A stretch of 64,000 bases of DNA, taken from contig NC_068937.1 of NCBI RefSeq assembly GCF_016801865.2, forward strand, positions 32,541,970 to 32,605,969. Direction: 5' to 3'. Below the pieces are notes generated by a model that was not told the origin of the DNA, searched no databases, and was given only the letters and a program-made list of their open reading frames with translations. The stretch's first letter is position 1. The number at the start of each line of letters is the position of its first letter. Below, piece by piece: positions 43,011 through 53,103 of this stretch. This stretch comes from Culex pipiens pallens. Lineage: Eukaryota; Arthropoda; Insecta; Diptera; Culicidae. The translations under genes and the position numbers were made by a program.

Positions 43011-44319
43011 AAATTCGATTTGAAGTCGATTTTTTTAAATCAGTACTGATTTAAAAAATCATTACTCGGTCGAAGATTTTTTGCCCATTCTGGAAATTTC
43101 TGAAAAGTTGGCATTTATGTCCCCTAAAACATATCAGAAAATGAAAAAAAAGTTTTTTTTGCAGATCATGTTTGAATGACGGCAAAAGTGAAATTAAAAC
43201 CATCAATCAAAAAGTTCCATCAAATGATACAGATATTTAAATTTTCATAAATCATTTTTGTATGGACAGCAGCCAAATTTCTATGTAAAATTATATGGAC
43301 AAACTAATGATGCAAAATGGCTTCATTGGGCATACCGAAGACACCAAAAAAGTTTCAGCCGGATTAAAAAAATACAAAAATTAAAAATGATAAAATAAGA
43401 CCGATTTCGTAGAGAACTGCTCATATTCAAAAAATATATATATCTGTAGGGACCATCCACAAAGCACGTGGACACTTTTTTGGAAATCTCAAACCCCCCC
43501 TCCACCCTCAAATAAAAAAATTAAAAAGAAATAAAAAAAATCAATAATTTAGAAATTGAAAATAAAATATAATCTAAATTTCAATAATAAATGAGTTTAA
43601 AAGCTCAACAAGTTTAAAACATCAAAAAATTTAATGTTTCATAATACAAATGTCAAATTCGATGAAATTTTAATTTAACAAAATTAAAAATGATAAAAAT
43701 CAATAAAGAATTTCAACCTGAAAAATTCTAAAATAAGTTAAAAACAATTCGTTTATTATCCGAAATCCTAGGCAAAATTTCCAATAAAACCAAGAAATTT
43801 TCATCTTTCTCATAAAATTTTTTTTATTTTGAATTCCTGATGTTTAAAATTTTAATGCTTTTGGCTAGTTCAAATTTTGTTTAAGGTTTTTGCTCCCTTC
43901 TAATTCGGCCCTAAAAATCGGGCAATATAATTTGTTTTCAAAAAAGTTCAAATTTTCACTGGAAATATAAGTGCAATCAACTGAAATCAACTTTAAATGC
44001 ATCCCCTGCGTTTCGAATCATTTTTAGCATGCCTGAGAAAATTCAAAAGCTTTTGAGTTTTGAAATAAATTAATAAAGCCACAAATGGTTTTTTCATGTT
44101 TTTTTTTTGGTCACATTTTAAATTGTTTGTAAAGTTACTAGAATTAATGAGAAATACGCGAATAACTGCAGAAAAATCGAATTACTTTCACAAAATCCGA
44201 ATGCTTTCGTACTAGTTACCACTTTTGAAAGGTGTCGAAAATTATTTGCAAGAAAATGAATAACTAAATATTGGGACCACCCATGAACCACGTGGACACT
44301 TTTTTGGAAATTTTATATA
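43011..44319. other. Repeat-derived then AT-rich DNA
   Basis: 43011-43440 continues the repeat shared with 40416-40770. Around 43449-43482 and 44273-44306 a common wording GGGACCA(T/C)CCA, then CACGTGGACACTTTTTTGG, appears; a related piece lies at 57875-57902. These look like solitary ends of one element family. The rest is AT-rich with no gene. Confidence 0.45.
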
Positions 44320-44538
44320 TAAACATAAGGGGTTTGTTTATAAACATAATAGTTATCGCGATTTTACGAAAAAAAGTTTTGAAAAAATACTTTTTGTGTT
44401 TCTCTTTGTTTCGTCGTCCGTGTCTGTCGCGGGTGACGATGAACGGCCATGATCGACGACGACCAACTTTTTCAAAACTTTTTTTCGTAAAATCGCGATA
44501 ACTCGTGATGTTTACAAGTCAACCCCTTATGTATATTT
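44320..44538. repeat. Foldback element with about 70-bp arms
   Basis: ATAAACATAAGGGGTTTG followed by GTTATCGCGATTTTACG and AAAAAAAGTTTTGAAAAA on the left is complemented by TTTTTCAAAACTTTTTTTCG, then TAAAATCGCGATAAC and CAACCCCTTATG on the right. The spacer (44389-44467) is a GC-richer CGTCGTCC/CGACGACG stretch. No frame is conserved. Confidence 0.65.
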
Positions 44539-44587
44539 ATAAAAAAAATTGTAATTGTCTGATTTACAACTTCGTAAAACATTATTA

Positions 44588-45100
44588 CACCCTAAAAAAT
44601 AACCCCGCAAAGTTAGAAAAACACGAAATTTTAAAATGATTTTTTTTGTTATAAATTATGAAAAAATGACCCTTCTGGGTCAATGTAGATTCGAAAAGCA
44701 CATTAAATTTCCCATAAAATGACATGTTCCAAAATTATTTACAGTCGAGTAACGGAAAATGGGAGAGTTTTTTAAAACTTTTATAGTGTTTTTTTCGATG
44801 AAAAATACGTTTTTTTCGGAATTCTGAGTACGCCATCAAGTCGGGCGTCTAATTTTACATAAAAGTCCCTTTGAAACCAATTTTTTATCTCATCACCGTT
44901 TCAGGCTGCAAATTATTGAAATACACCTCTTTATCGAATGTTCAAAAATGGAAGGGGTCGTACCGTCCCTCCGTCACGAGATATCAAAAAAACGGACCTC
45001 GGATTTGTGATTCGGGTGAAAGTTACTCCTTAGAACAAAGTTTCACGCAAATCGAAGAGGGGTCGGGACAACTGCTGTGTGAGTTGGCGGAGAATTACCC
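44588..45100 (-). repeat. Dispersed repeat with GGGTAATTCTCCGCC end, copy 2
   Basis: Inverted copy of 9385-9908, with the same landmarks in reverse order, ending GAGTTGGCGGAGAATTACCC. Substitutions are scattered and small indels occur. It is non-coding. Confidence 0.65.
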
Positions 45101-45601
45101 ACATATAAACTCAAAATATGACCAAATATCGATATTTTGACAATTTGGATCAATTTTGAGGGCAGATCTAGATTCAGCGGGCAAAGTTACATGAAAAAAA
45201 CATATAGTTGGACAATCTTCGAATTTCGTTAGGATGGTCCCATACACTTTTTCCTTGAAAATAAGACATTTTTAAATGAAGATATCTCAAGTATAAAGCT
45301 AGATTTTTTCAGCGTAGTGCTACATCTCCCAATTCGAATGCAATATGGCACATAAAATTTGGCTTGCACCTTTTCGATATGTTTAAGTTTTAAAAATGCA
45401 TCTTTTTTAGCTTAAAATGACTGTAACTTTTGACCCTTTAGTCCAAATTGACTTGTTTAAAATTTAAATGTTTATTTTTTAGAGTTCTTAAAGTGCCCCC
45501 AACATCACTTTTCTCTTAAACTATACTCTGAATTGCTACGATTAAAAAAACTGATTTTTGAAGGGTCGCTCAGGTGCTGTCTCTAAATTTGGTCGTAGGA
45601 G
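45101..45601. other. AT-rich intergenic DNA
   Basis: No gene or clear repeat is supported. Confidence 0.4.
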
Positions 45602-45805
45602 CACAGCAAAAACCCCGATGGTAAAATCGCATGCAAAAGCATGCACATTACCTTCGTCAAAAAAGCCGTAAACACAAAAAAAAGCTTTCAACCGACGGGA
45701 CTCAAACCAAACTCAAATATTACACAGAATTTCATAAAATAATGCAAAATTCATTTTACACCCAGGCCTTTTACACGCAACCGGGTTGCTACTTTATTTG
45801 CTGTG
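45602..45805 (-). mobile_element. CACAGC-ended MITE, copy 2
   Basis: Inverted, internally deleted relative of 2654-3021. The ends are CACAGCAAAAACC and ATTTGCTGTG. It keeps GCGTGTAAAAGGCCTGGGTG and GACGAAGGTAATGTGCATGC (as complements) and the B-box end of the tRNA-like module. It lacks the A-box part. AG stands on both sides, weaker support than the TA of copy 1. Confidence 0.65.
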
Positions 45806-46095
45806 AGGCTTAGATTGTGAGATAACATTTTGGTGTCTTCGACAAAGTTGCTTGTATTTGGCAAGCTCAACAACTTTCTACAAGACAAAAAAGATCCAAA
45901 AACATTCCTGGAAAGTAAGATTTTTTAAATCACCATAATCGTGAATCACCCGAATTTTCAACCAAACCAAAAGTTGACTTTTACCAATATGAAACAACTC
46001 TTCTTAAGACACCAAAGCTTCAAAACTTCACCATTTTTGCGACCGGGACCACTGTGCATTGGAAAGAAGAACTCTTAAAATTTTTTGAAAACTTT
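45806..46095. other. Short unassigned spacer
   Basis: Nothing gene-like. It ends at the target duplication of gag copy A. Confidence 0.4.
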
Positions 46096-46109
46096 AGGGT
46101 TGGAATTTT

Positions 46110-47864
46110 CAATTCAATTCAATTCGGTTTTATTGGTGAATAATCAAGATACAATGAGTTATTTTGAAGTGCATAACAGAGTTTTGGAGTTCCTTACAGC
46201 TGTGTGTTGCATCATAATCCATTTAGGAACAGTTATTTCTTTAACTAAGGCACTAGCAAGAGTAAGAAAAAATTATAACAAAAAACTTACAGAAATTGCA
46301 AAGGAAAGGGGATAGAGGAAGAGAAAGCTTATATCTAGATCACAGGTAATTTATCCTTTGTAGATGTGTTTGATCATCAGTTCCCCAAGGGCCAGGAATT
46401 GTTCTGCCTTGTTCCGGCAGCTCCGAAACCGCGTCATCATCTCCCCCGCGAGAGCAAAAAACTCTGGCAAGGTGAATAGATCTTCCCCGGTGACTTCTTG
46501 CTGGGCCGTACTGCCGCTACCGGCAGCGACCACGCTGGCGAACGAACGCCCCCAACCAGGAGGGAACGCTGAGTTTTCCGCTGGAACCGTACGCTGTCCA
46601 GCTGCAGGAACGGCTGCGCTCGTACTTCGCTGAGGAGGGTGGGACGCTTTCTTCTTCCTCTTTTCCTGCTCCTCGAGGTAGACCTTGCGTGCGACGCATC
46701 CGCGGTAATTGCCGGTATGATTGCCGTCACAGTTCGCGCACTTTACGCGCGGCTTGGTTTGTTCTGCCTTGTCCCCCAAGTCCGCCTTTCGTGGCAGTGC
46801 GCACGCCTCCGAGAGGTGTGACTCACCGCACTTCACGCAGCGGGGCCGGAGGTTGCAGTTCCGCGAGCCGTGGCCGAATTTCTGGCAACGGTGGCATTGC
46901 GCTACGTCCGTCGGGTTCTTGGTGTAAAACCGCCAGTTTACCCAAAAACCGTCCAACGTCTTAGTCCGCCGCAGGTCTTGGAGCTTGACGGTGCCGCGGT
47001 TGAAGTACAACAGGTACAGTGTGTGCACACCCGTGACTGTTGTCTTTCGCGAGAGCACTTTGATCTCCCGCGGTTTTATTCCGGCGTCCGAAAGGTGACC
47101 CTTCAGGTCGGCGATCGGACGGTCTTGATAACCCTGCAAGACGACCTTAACAGGGGGCTTCTCTGGGTCGTATGTGTAGAAGTTGAAGTTGCTACGCTTC
47201 AATTCTTCAAACACCAGGTCGAAATTCTTTTTGGTCAGTGTGATCACTTGCACTGCCGACTTACCGATTTTCAGACAATATCCGAGGCCTTCCAGCAACT
47301 CGTCAACATCGTCCGCTAACGTGTCCAAAACAAAAATTGGAGGTGGCCTACGTTCCACTGGAGAGTTGTTCTTTTTTGACGTCGGCACTTTTTTCCGTGC
47401 ACGACCATCATCGTCGTCGTCGTCGTCGGTAGTGCTGCTACCGTCAGAGTTGTTATTTTCTTCGTCGTCGCTCAGCATCTGGAACTCGTTCCTGATGGGG
47501 ATGTTGGCGGATGTTGATGTGCCATTGGTCGTGGCACCGGAAGTACCGGAACGGGTTCGCACTGGTGATCTTGGGACATATCCGGGATGTAGTAACTTTT
47601 TGTCGATGCCTTCAGCGCTGACGCTCCCCTGCGCGATGGCGGCCGACACGGCGTTGGTTTGTTTACCTTTTTGCAAACGGCCGGTAGACGAACTTCGCGG
47701 GTTTTTCGAGGCCGCACTCGAACTGCCACGGCCACGGCCGGCCTTTGGCATGCTGGAGAAGCAAACTCGCGGGTAACCACAATCAATTACGGCGAAAAAA
47801 ATCGAAAAAACGATGGAGCACTGAGCACTAGCTGCATGCTCTCGTGCGTACACGGAGGGAGCTG
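46110..47864 (-). mobile_element. Gag-only LINE-like element, copy A, complete
   Basis: A 1,755-bp retroelement on the minus strand: short 5' UTR (47864-47752), one ORF (Gag), 3' UTR of about 240 nt with AATAAA, and an AATTG-repeat tail. The perfect 14-bp repeat AGGGTTGGAATTTT at 46096-46109 and 47865-47878 directly abuts both ends, so the unit inserted as it stands. No endonuclease or reverse transcriptase ORF exists inside or beside it. The tail differs from the poly(A) of the Juan-like LINE, so a different RT probably moves it. Organisation resembles HeT-A (Gag only), which is inference from architecture. Confidence 0.9.
46351..47751 (-). CDS. Gag-like protein with three zinc knuckles (copy A, intact)
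   Basis: A 466-aa nucleic-acid-binding protein starting MPKAGRGRGSSSAASK at the ATG at 47749-47751. The longer open frame upstream has no ATG. A basic, Ser-rich N-terminus is followed by a D-rich run (about 109-115). A Gag domain has FYTYDPEKPPVKVVLQGY at about 191-208 and YLLYFNRGTVKLQDL at about 246-260, matching the PRE_C2HC-type pattern of Jockey and HeT-A Gags (family knowledge). Three knuckles follow: CHRCQKFGHGSRNC (286-299), CVKCGESHLSEAC (305-317) and CANCDGNHTGNYRGC (338-352). The C-terminus has TLPEFFALAGEMMTRFRSCR. The frame is intact and all knuckle ligands are present. Diverged and broken copies lie at 48221-49603 and 53104-54734. It could bind the element's own RNA and recruit an RT in trans. 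Confidence 0.9.
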   Translation of the reverse strand: MPKAGRGRGSSSAASKNPRSSSTGRLQKGKQTNAVSAAIAQGSVSAEGIDKKLLHPGYVPRSPVRTRSGTSGATTNGTSTSANIPIRNEFQMLSDDEENNNSDGSSTTDDDDDDDGRARKKVPTSKKNNSPVERRPPPIFVLDTLADDVDELLEGLGYCLKIGKSAVQVITLTKKNFDLVFEELKRSNFNFYTYDPEKPPVKVVLQGYQDRPIADLKGHLSDAGIKPREIKVLSRKTTVTGVHTLYLLYFNRGTVKLQDLRRTKTLDGFWVNWRFYTKNPTDVAQCHRCQKFGHGSRNCNLRPRCVKCGESHLSEACALPRKADLGDKAEQTKPRVKCANCDGNHTGNYRGCVARKVYLEEQEKRKKKASHPPQRSTSAAVPAAGQRTVPAENSAFPPGWGRSFASVVAAGSGSTAQQEVTGEDLFTLPEFFALAGEMMTRFRSCRNKAEQFLALGELMIKHIYKG

Positions 47865-47878
47865 AGGGTTGGAATTTT

Positions 47879-48089
47879 GACTTGTTTTATGCGACTTTGC
47901 CAATGTTTAAAACAATGTATTTTTTTCAGGTCTACTTTGCCTTTTTCCTCTATAGTTATTTGTGTAGTTTACCAGACTATGCCTCTAAGCATTTTGTTTA
48001 CAATTTAAATGATAATGGTATCGTTCTAAAGAAGAAAATGTGAAAAACAAGCACAAAATATAAAAAAAAACATGAAAAAACTAAATCGG
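47879..48089. other. Spacer between head-to-head gag elements
   Basis: 211 bp of AT-rich DNA separate the 5' flanks of copies A and B, which point away from each other. No gene. Confidence 0.5.
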
Positions 48090-48103
48090 TAAAATAAATA
48101 AAA

Positions 48104-49887
48104 AAAAATCATCGGGACTGGCAACCCTAGCCAGCAACAGTCGAGTGTTCGGAGCTCTTCAAACTTTTCGATTTTTTTGCCATAATTCACAGTGATTACC
48201 CGCGAGTTTGCTGCTCCAGCATGCCAAGGGCCGGCCGTGGCCGTGGCAGTTCGAGTGCGGCCTCGAAAAACCCGCGAAGTTCATCTACCGTCAGAGTGCA
48301 GAAAGGTAAACACACCAACGCCGCATCGACCGCCATCGCGCACGGGAGCGTGCCCAGTGACGTCAACGATCCATCGTTTTTACACGTGTCATACCGTCCA
48401 CGTGAGTCCCCAGTACGGACGAGACAATCGACCCGGGCATCCGGAAGCACTTCCGGCCAGCAGCAGTCCACCAGCACTACGACGACAACCACTTCCAACG
48501 TTCCCACCAGCAACGAATTTGAGATGCTGAGTGGAGAAGAAAACAACACCGCCAGTGACAGCAGCAGTGCTGGCAACGACGATGACGATGATGAACCTGC
48601 GCGACCACCTCAAATTTTTGTTTTGGATACGTTGGCAGACGATGTTGACGAGTTGCTTGAGGGACTCCAATATTGTCTTAAAAATTACTAAAACTTCAGT
48701 GCAATGATAACGCATAAAAAACAGAATTTCGACTTGGTGGTGAAGAAGTTGCGAAACTTCAAATTCTTCACATTTGACCCTGCAGAGAAGGTCCCAGTGA
48801 AGATCGTCCTTCAGGGATATCCGGACCGCCCGATCTCCGACCTGGAAGAAAACCTGACGGGCGTCAAGGTTAAGCCTCGAGAGGTTAAGGTGCTCTCGAA
48901 ATCGACAACGGTGACAGGTACGTACACCTTGTACCTCCTGTACTTCAATCGTGGGTCCGTCAAAATCCAGGACCTACGGCGGATCAAAGCACTGGACGGC
49001 TTCTTCGTGACGTGGCGATTCTACACGAAGAATCCGACCGACGCAGCGCAATGCCACCGCTGTCAAAAATTTGAACACGGTTTTAGAAATTTTAATCTTC
49101 TGCCCCGGTGCGTAAAGTACGGTGAGACTCACTTCACCGAAAGGTGCAATCTTCCACGGAAAGACCAGCTGGGGGAAAACGCCCAGCAACACAAAGCGCG
49201 CGTCAAGTGCGCGAACTGTGGTGAAAACCACACGGCGAATTTCCGTGGCTGTGCCGCGCGGAAAAAGTACATCGAGGAGCAGGACAAGAAGAAGAAAGCG
49301 CCAGCGTCCCGCCAACCTCCAAAGACTTCGAGCAGGAACGCTGCAGCAGTTGGCGGCGGAGCGGTTCCATCGACCAACCCAGCGTTTCCTCCCGGTTGGG
49401 GAGGTTCGTACGCTAGAGTAGCCGCTTCTGGGAGCGGTACTTCACCGGGACAAGCAGACGTTACCGGAGATGACCTCTTCACGCTTCCCGAGTTTTTCGC
49501 TCTTGCTGGAGAGATGCTCACGCGCTTTCGTGCCTGCCGGAACAAGGCAGAACAATTCCAAGCTCTGAGTGAGCTTATGATGAAGTATATCTACAACGGA
49601 TAAGCTGCCTTGTGCAGCGAAGTTTTTTCGACGTCAAAAGACAAAACAAACTGTGATCTAGTTTTAAGCTTTTCTATTTCTATCCTTTTCCTTAGCAAAT
49701 TTAGAAGGTTTTTTTTTAATATTTTTTCCTTCTCTTGGCAAATCCATTGTTAGAATATCCAATTACATCAAAATGAACTATAGTACAAATCATAGTTGAA
49801 AGGTACTCCAAAACTCTATTAGGTTATAAGAATTACGAAATTGTGAATTGATTATTTACTAATAAAAACAAATTGAATTGAATTGAA
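48104..49887 (+). mobile_element. Gag-only LINE-like element, copy B
   Basis: Plus-strand copy with a different 5' UTR from A and C, a damaged gag frame, a 3' UTR with AATAAA-type signal and an AATTGAATTGAATTG tail. TAAAATAAATAAAA (48090-48103) and TAATATAAATAAAA (49888-49901) differ at one base and are the likely target duplication, though low complexity weakens this. The 3' UTR matches the truncated copy D better than A or C. Confidence 0.78.
48221..49603 (+). pseudogene. Gag-like protein, copy B, frameshifted with lost zinc ligands
   Basis: The reading frame starts MPRAGRGRGSSS at 48221 and runs to a stop at about 48691, just after LEGLQYCLKNY. The matching sequence resumes in another frame from about 48704 (KKQNFDLVVKKL...) to 49603. 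Copy A is continuous here, so a frameshift and local base changes broke the gene. Knuckle 1 reads CHRCQKFEHGFRNF (last Cys replaced by Phe) and knuckle 2 reads CVKYGETHFTERC (second Cys replaced by Tyr). Knuckle 3, CANCGENHTANFRGC, is intact. Two lost ligands plus a frameshift argue that it no longer makes a working Gag. Confidence 0.85.
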
Positions 49888-49901
49888 TAATATAAATAAA
49901 A

Positions 49902-51805
49902 CAAGCATAAAATTAACTAGATAGACGCAAATTAAAATACTAAAAATAAAACAAGAAAAATGTAAACCAAGCGAAAATTTTCTGCTCAAAATGACCTCCC
50001 GAACACGGGAAAAATAAAAATTTGCGAGAAAAAAAATTGTGCTGTAGAGGATTTATTCATAAACTAACTCTTTGCCGTCGTACAGTGAGACATTTCATTT
50101 GAAAAAAGATTATTTTATGTTGTGTGTAGTTTTGAATTCATTGAAACTTCAACAAAGCCCAATTTATTAAGAAAAATGAATGCTTTTTTTATCATTTTTC
50201 ATATTTTTTTGCACTATGATTTTCGGAAAAAAATTGTAGGATGTGAAACAATAACTTTTATTAAATTTGGTATTATTCTAGAGAGAGCCTCACTTTTCCA
50301 TCTTTGACTCCTAAAGGGTTGTCCAATATCCGATGCAAAAATTTCTCCCTAGCCAGAATGTCGCCCTCGCAAGGCAAAAAAAAGAAAGTAAAAGAAGAAA
50401 CAAGAATTTCCAACTGACCGTCGTCGTCATCATCATCACCACCCATCCCTTAAAACTAGAGTGAGGTTGCATCGTGTGCAGGAGCAAAAGCAACAACAAA
50501 CCTTCCCCCACTGCCGTGCGGGGGAAAATCGAATGAAAAACCTCGCGTCTTTTTTTTTCGCCCTCTTTTTCCCTCGCAGTATGTGCATCACAGCCCCAGC
50601 AAAGGCCGCAGCAGCATGACGATGATGCGCGCATCTATCGGAACCTATAACTGGCGATTTTTCCCGTTTTTTGCTCGACAGTTTTCCCCAGGTCCATTTT
50701 CCCTGGCAAGCAGAGGGGTTTTTTGTTCGCTGTGCAGTTTTGCTGCAAGTGCGGTCGCGCGCATCATCGCATGTGGAGTAAAGAGAGAGAGAGAGGAAAA
50801 AAGAAAACTTGAACGCGTTTTAGGATTTTAGACGATTCTGTGTGTGTGTTTTTTTTTTTTTGTTACTTCTAACTAACGAACTGGTCAGAAGGCCTTGTCT
50901 TTCATGTGAGATTTTTTTTCCAACTTGCATGTGTGTGAAGTTTTTGCTGCACAGAAAATTTTATGGGAGGAGAAAATGCGCCTTGTAGGGAATATGACCG
51001 TTTTTTTTGTAAGTAACAGTGGAAACCGTTTTAGGGAAAAAAGCAAAAGTGAAAATTTCACCTGCGTAGAAAAAGAATCTTTTTACACCCTAAAATCACA
51101 ATTTTATTTCAAAAAATAACTTCTTGTATCAAATTAATCAAAAAGTTCTTCGAACGGAGTCACGCGGTGGTCGTCTTATCGTAGCCCCGGTTTGAAATAC
51201 CAGCGTCTTTTTAGTTCCAAGAATTGGTAGGAAATGATGAAATGATCCGGAGCGACTAAAGCAGCTGATGTAATTTGCGTTGCGTGCGCAAGAGCGTGGC
51301 ACATTTCACTTATCAAAGGCAAATCCTGTTTTGAGTAAAATAATTCGCAGAAAAAAATATTCTTCATCACTTTGTGAGTTGCTGTGTTGGGTGCTAGGAG
51401 TGTGAATTGTGCGTTTGAAGTGAGTTGAATATTAATTTATCTAGCGGTTGTCTTTGTATAAAAAGTTCATTCAAAGATTTGTTAATTTTTAGTAAGTTAT
51501 CGTAAAATTTCAATATATTTTCTCTTGTGTGTTATCTTGGGTTACCTCTTATCATTTACAGCAGTAATATTATAAAATAAAAGAATTGAAATTACAACCA
51601 TCCATAAACTAGTAACAACTAAAACCGTAATCCTAGTTTGTGAAACAGTTTGAAGATAATTAGATTAGAAATCGAACATTGTTCAGCTAACTGTTTTTTC
51701 ATGTGATTCTACCCGCTGAATCTGAATCTGCCATCAAAATTGAGAGTAAGTGTAAAAATATCGATTTTTGGTCATATATTGGGTTTCTTTAGGTTTACGT
51801 GACTA
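49902..51805. other. Intergenic DNA, no assigned gene
   Basis: 49902-50300 and 51420-51800 are AT-rich. 50300-50840 is GC-richer with CATCATCATCACC and CAGCAGCATGACGATGATG runs and GAGAGAGAGAG at about 50790. Short frames on both strands lack domains. 51150-51380 contains a GC-richer patch I could not identify. Confidence 0.35.
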
Positions 51806-52628
51806 CACAGAAAAAAATATGTAAATTTACACAGCACGTAATTACTGTTTCTTATGTAAACTCACTCAATGTAATGTTGAAATATGATGTAAAGAGTAAA
51901 AAGTCATGGAAATTACTCCAATGTAAATCTAAATCTAATGTAAATCATGAATCTAATGGAAACACAAATCTGATGAATTTCTACCCGTGTTCGGCTTCCT
52001 GTAAATTCATATTTAATGTAAATCATATATCCAATGTATTTCTGCCAAACGTTGACTTCAAAACTACCCGAACTAAAAATAGTTATATTTGGTTCTCTTT
52101 CTATCGCTCTCATACTTCGCTGGCCCACTGCCTGAGCCTCGACCTGAACAAGTTGATGCTTTAGCCGCTCGTTTATAAAATGCGAAGATGGCTCAGTCGG
52201 CAGCGGGTAGCAGCAGTAACACCGATCTCCCTACCCGTCGTCCGTTCGATTCCAGTCCAGCGTTATTCCACTTGGCCGTCGACGGAAAAGCGTACCCTAC
52301 CTGTGAAACATCTTTTTAAAATCATAATTTCCTTTTGCTGCCCGTTTCACTCATTTTAAAATAGAACATAGGCCACACCCTTTTCCTACTGCAATCCAAG
52401 TCGAGCTTCTCATTCCCATTGGCCAATCAGAATTAGTTGATTTGAACTAATGTAAATTCCAAAAGTAATGTAAATTCCAAAACTAATGTAAATTTTCAAA
52501 ACTAATGTAAATTTCCAATGAATCTAATGTAAATTTCCAATGAACCTAATGTAAATATACATCATTTATCATGATACCTTTTGGTACATGATAAATAATG
52601 TAAATTTACAGAAATATTTTTTTCTGTG
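51806..52628. mobile_element. MITE with CACAGAAAAAAATATG ends and TAATGTAAATT iterations
   Basis: CACAGAAAAAAATATGTAAA at the left and AGAAATATTTTTTTCTGTG at the right are inverted repeats that also share GTAAATTTAC. The interior repeats TAATGTAAATTTCC-like units at 51870-52070 and densely at 52448-52560. ATTTATCATG and CATGATAAAT near 52563-52598 form a hairpin. A tRNA-like stretch sits in the middle. The outer flanks do not give a clean TA duplication. Confidence 0.6.
52189..52253 (+). other. tRNA-like A and B boxes (probable SINE insert in the MITE)
   Basis: TGGCTCAGTCGG (52189-52200) fits the A-box consensus and GTTCGATTCC (52244-52253) fits the B box, 44 bp apart. The sequence between does not form a normal anticodon arm. 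It is probably the head of a tRNA-derived SINE. No target duplication was fixed. Confidence 0.45.
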
Positions 52629-53103
52629 ATACTTTACCTAAAAACACACGATATGACAAAAAAAAAACGATATTTTGACAATTTCACACAATTTTGAGAT
52701 ATTCAAATTATGTGGGTAAAATTAGGCCGCTGCAAATATTTTTCAAAATTTATGTCACCCCCCAAACCGTTCAAAAAACAGGGGGCAAAAAAATATGTTT
52801 TTAAAAAACTTAAACATTTTAAAGGAAATAGAAGTCTAACCAACTAAAAACAATTAGAAATGCATTTCAATTTCAATTCGGTTTTATTGGTGAATAATCA
52901 GATACAATAAGTTCTGTTGAGGTACATAACAGAGTTTTGGAATTCCTTACAGCTGTGTGTTACATCATAACCCATGTTGGAACAGTTATTGCTTGTAAAT
53001 AAAGGTGTCACCAAGAGTAAGAAAAAAAATAAAATAAAACTTACTAAAATTGCAAGGGAAAAGGGATAGAAATAGAGAAAGCTTACACTAGATCACAGTT
53101 TTT

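Noticed and set aside
46110..47864. Telomeric (HeT-A-type) array
   Set aside because: Copies are scattered in both orientations with target duplications at internal sites, not head-to-tail at a chromosome end. Only the gene content is HeT-A-like.
46364..47865. Plus-strand frames opposite gag copy A (also opposite copies B and C)
   Set aside because: Antisense shadows of the Gag ORF, sharing its boundaries and lacking motifs.
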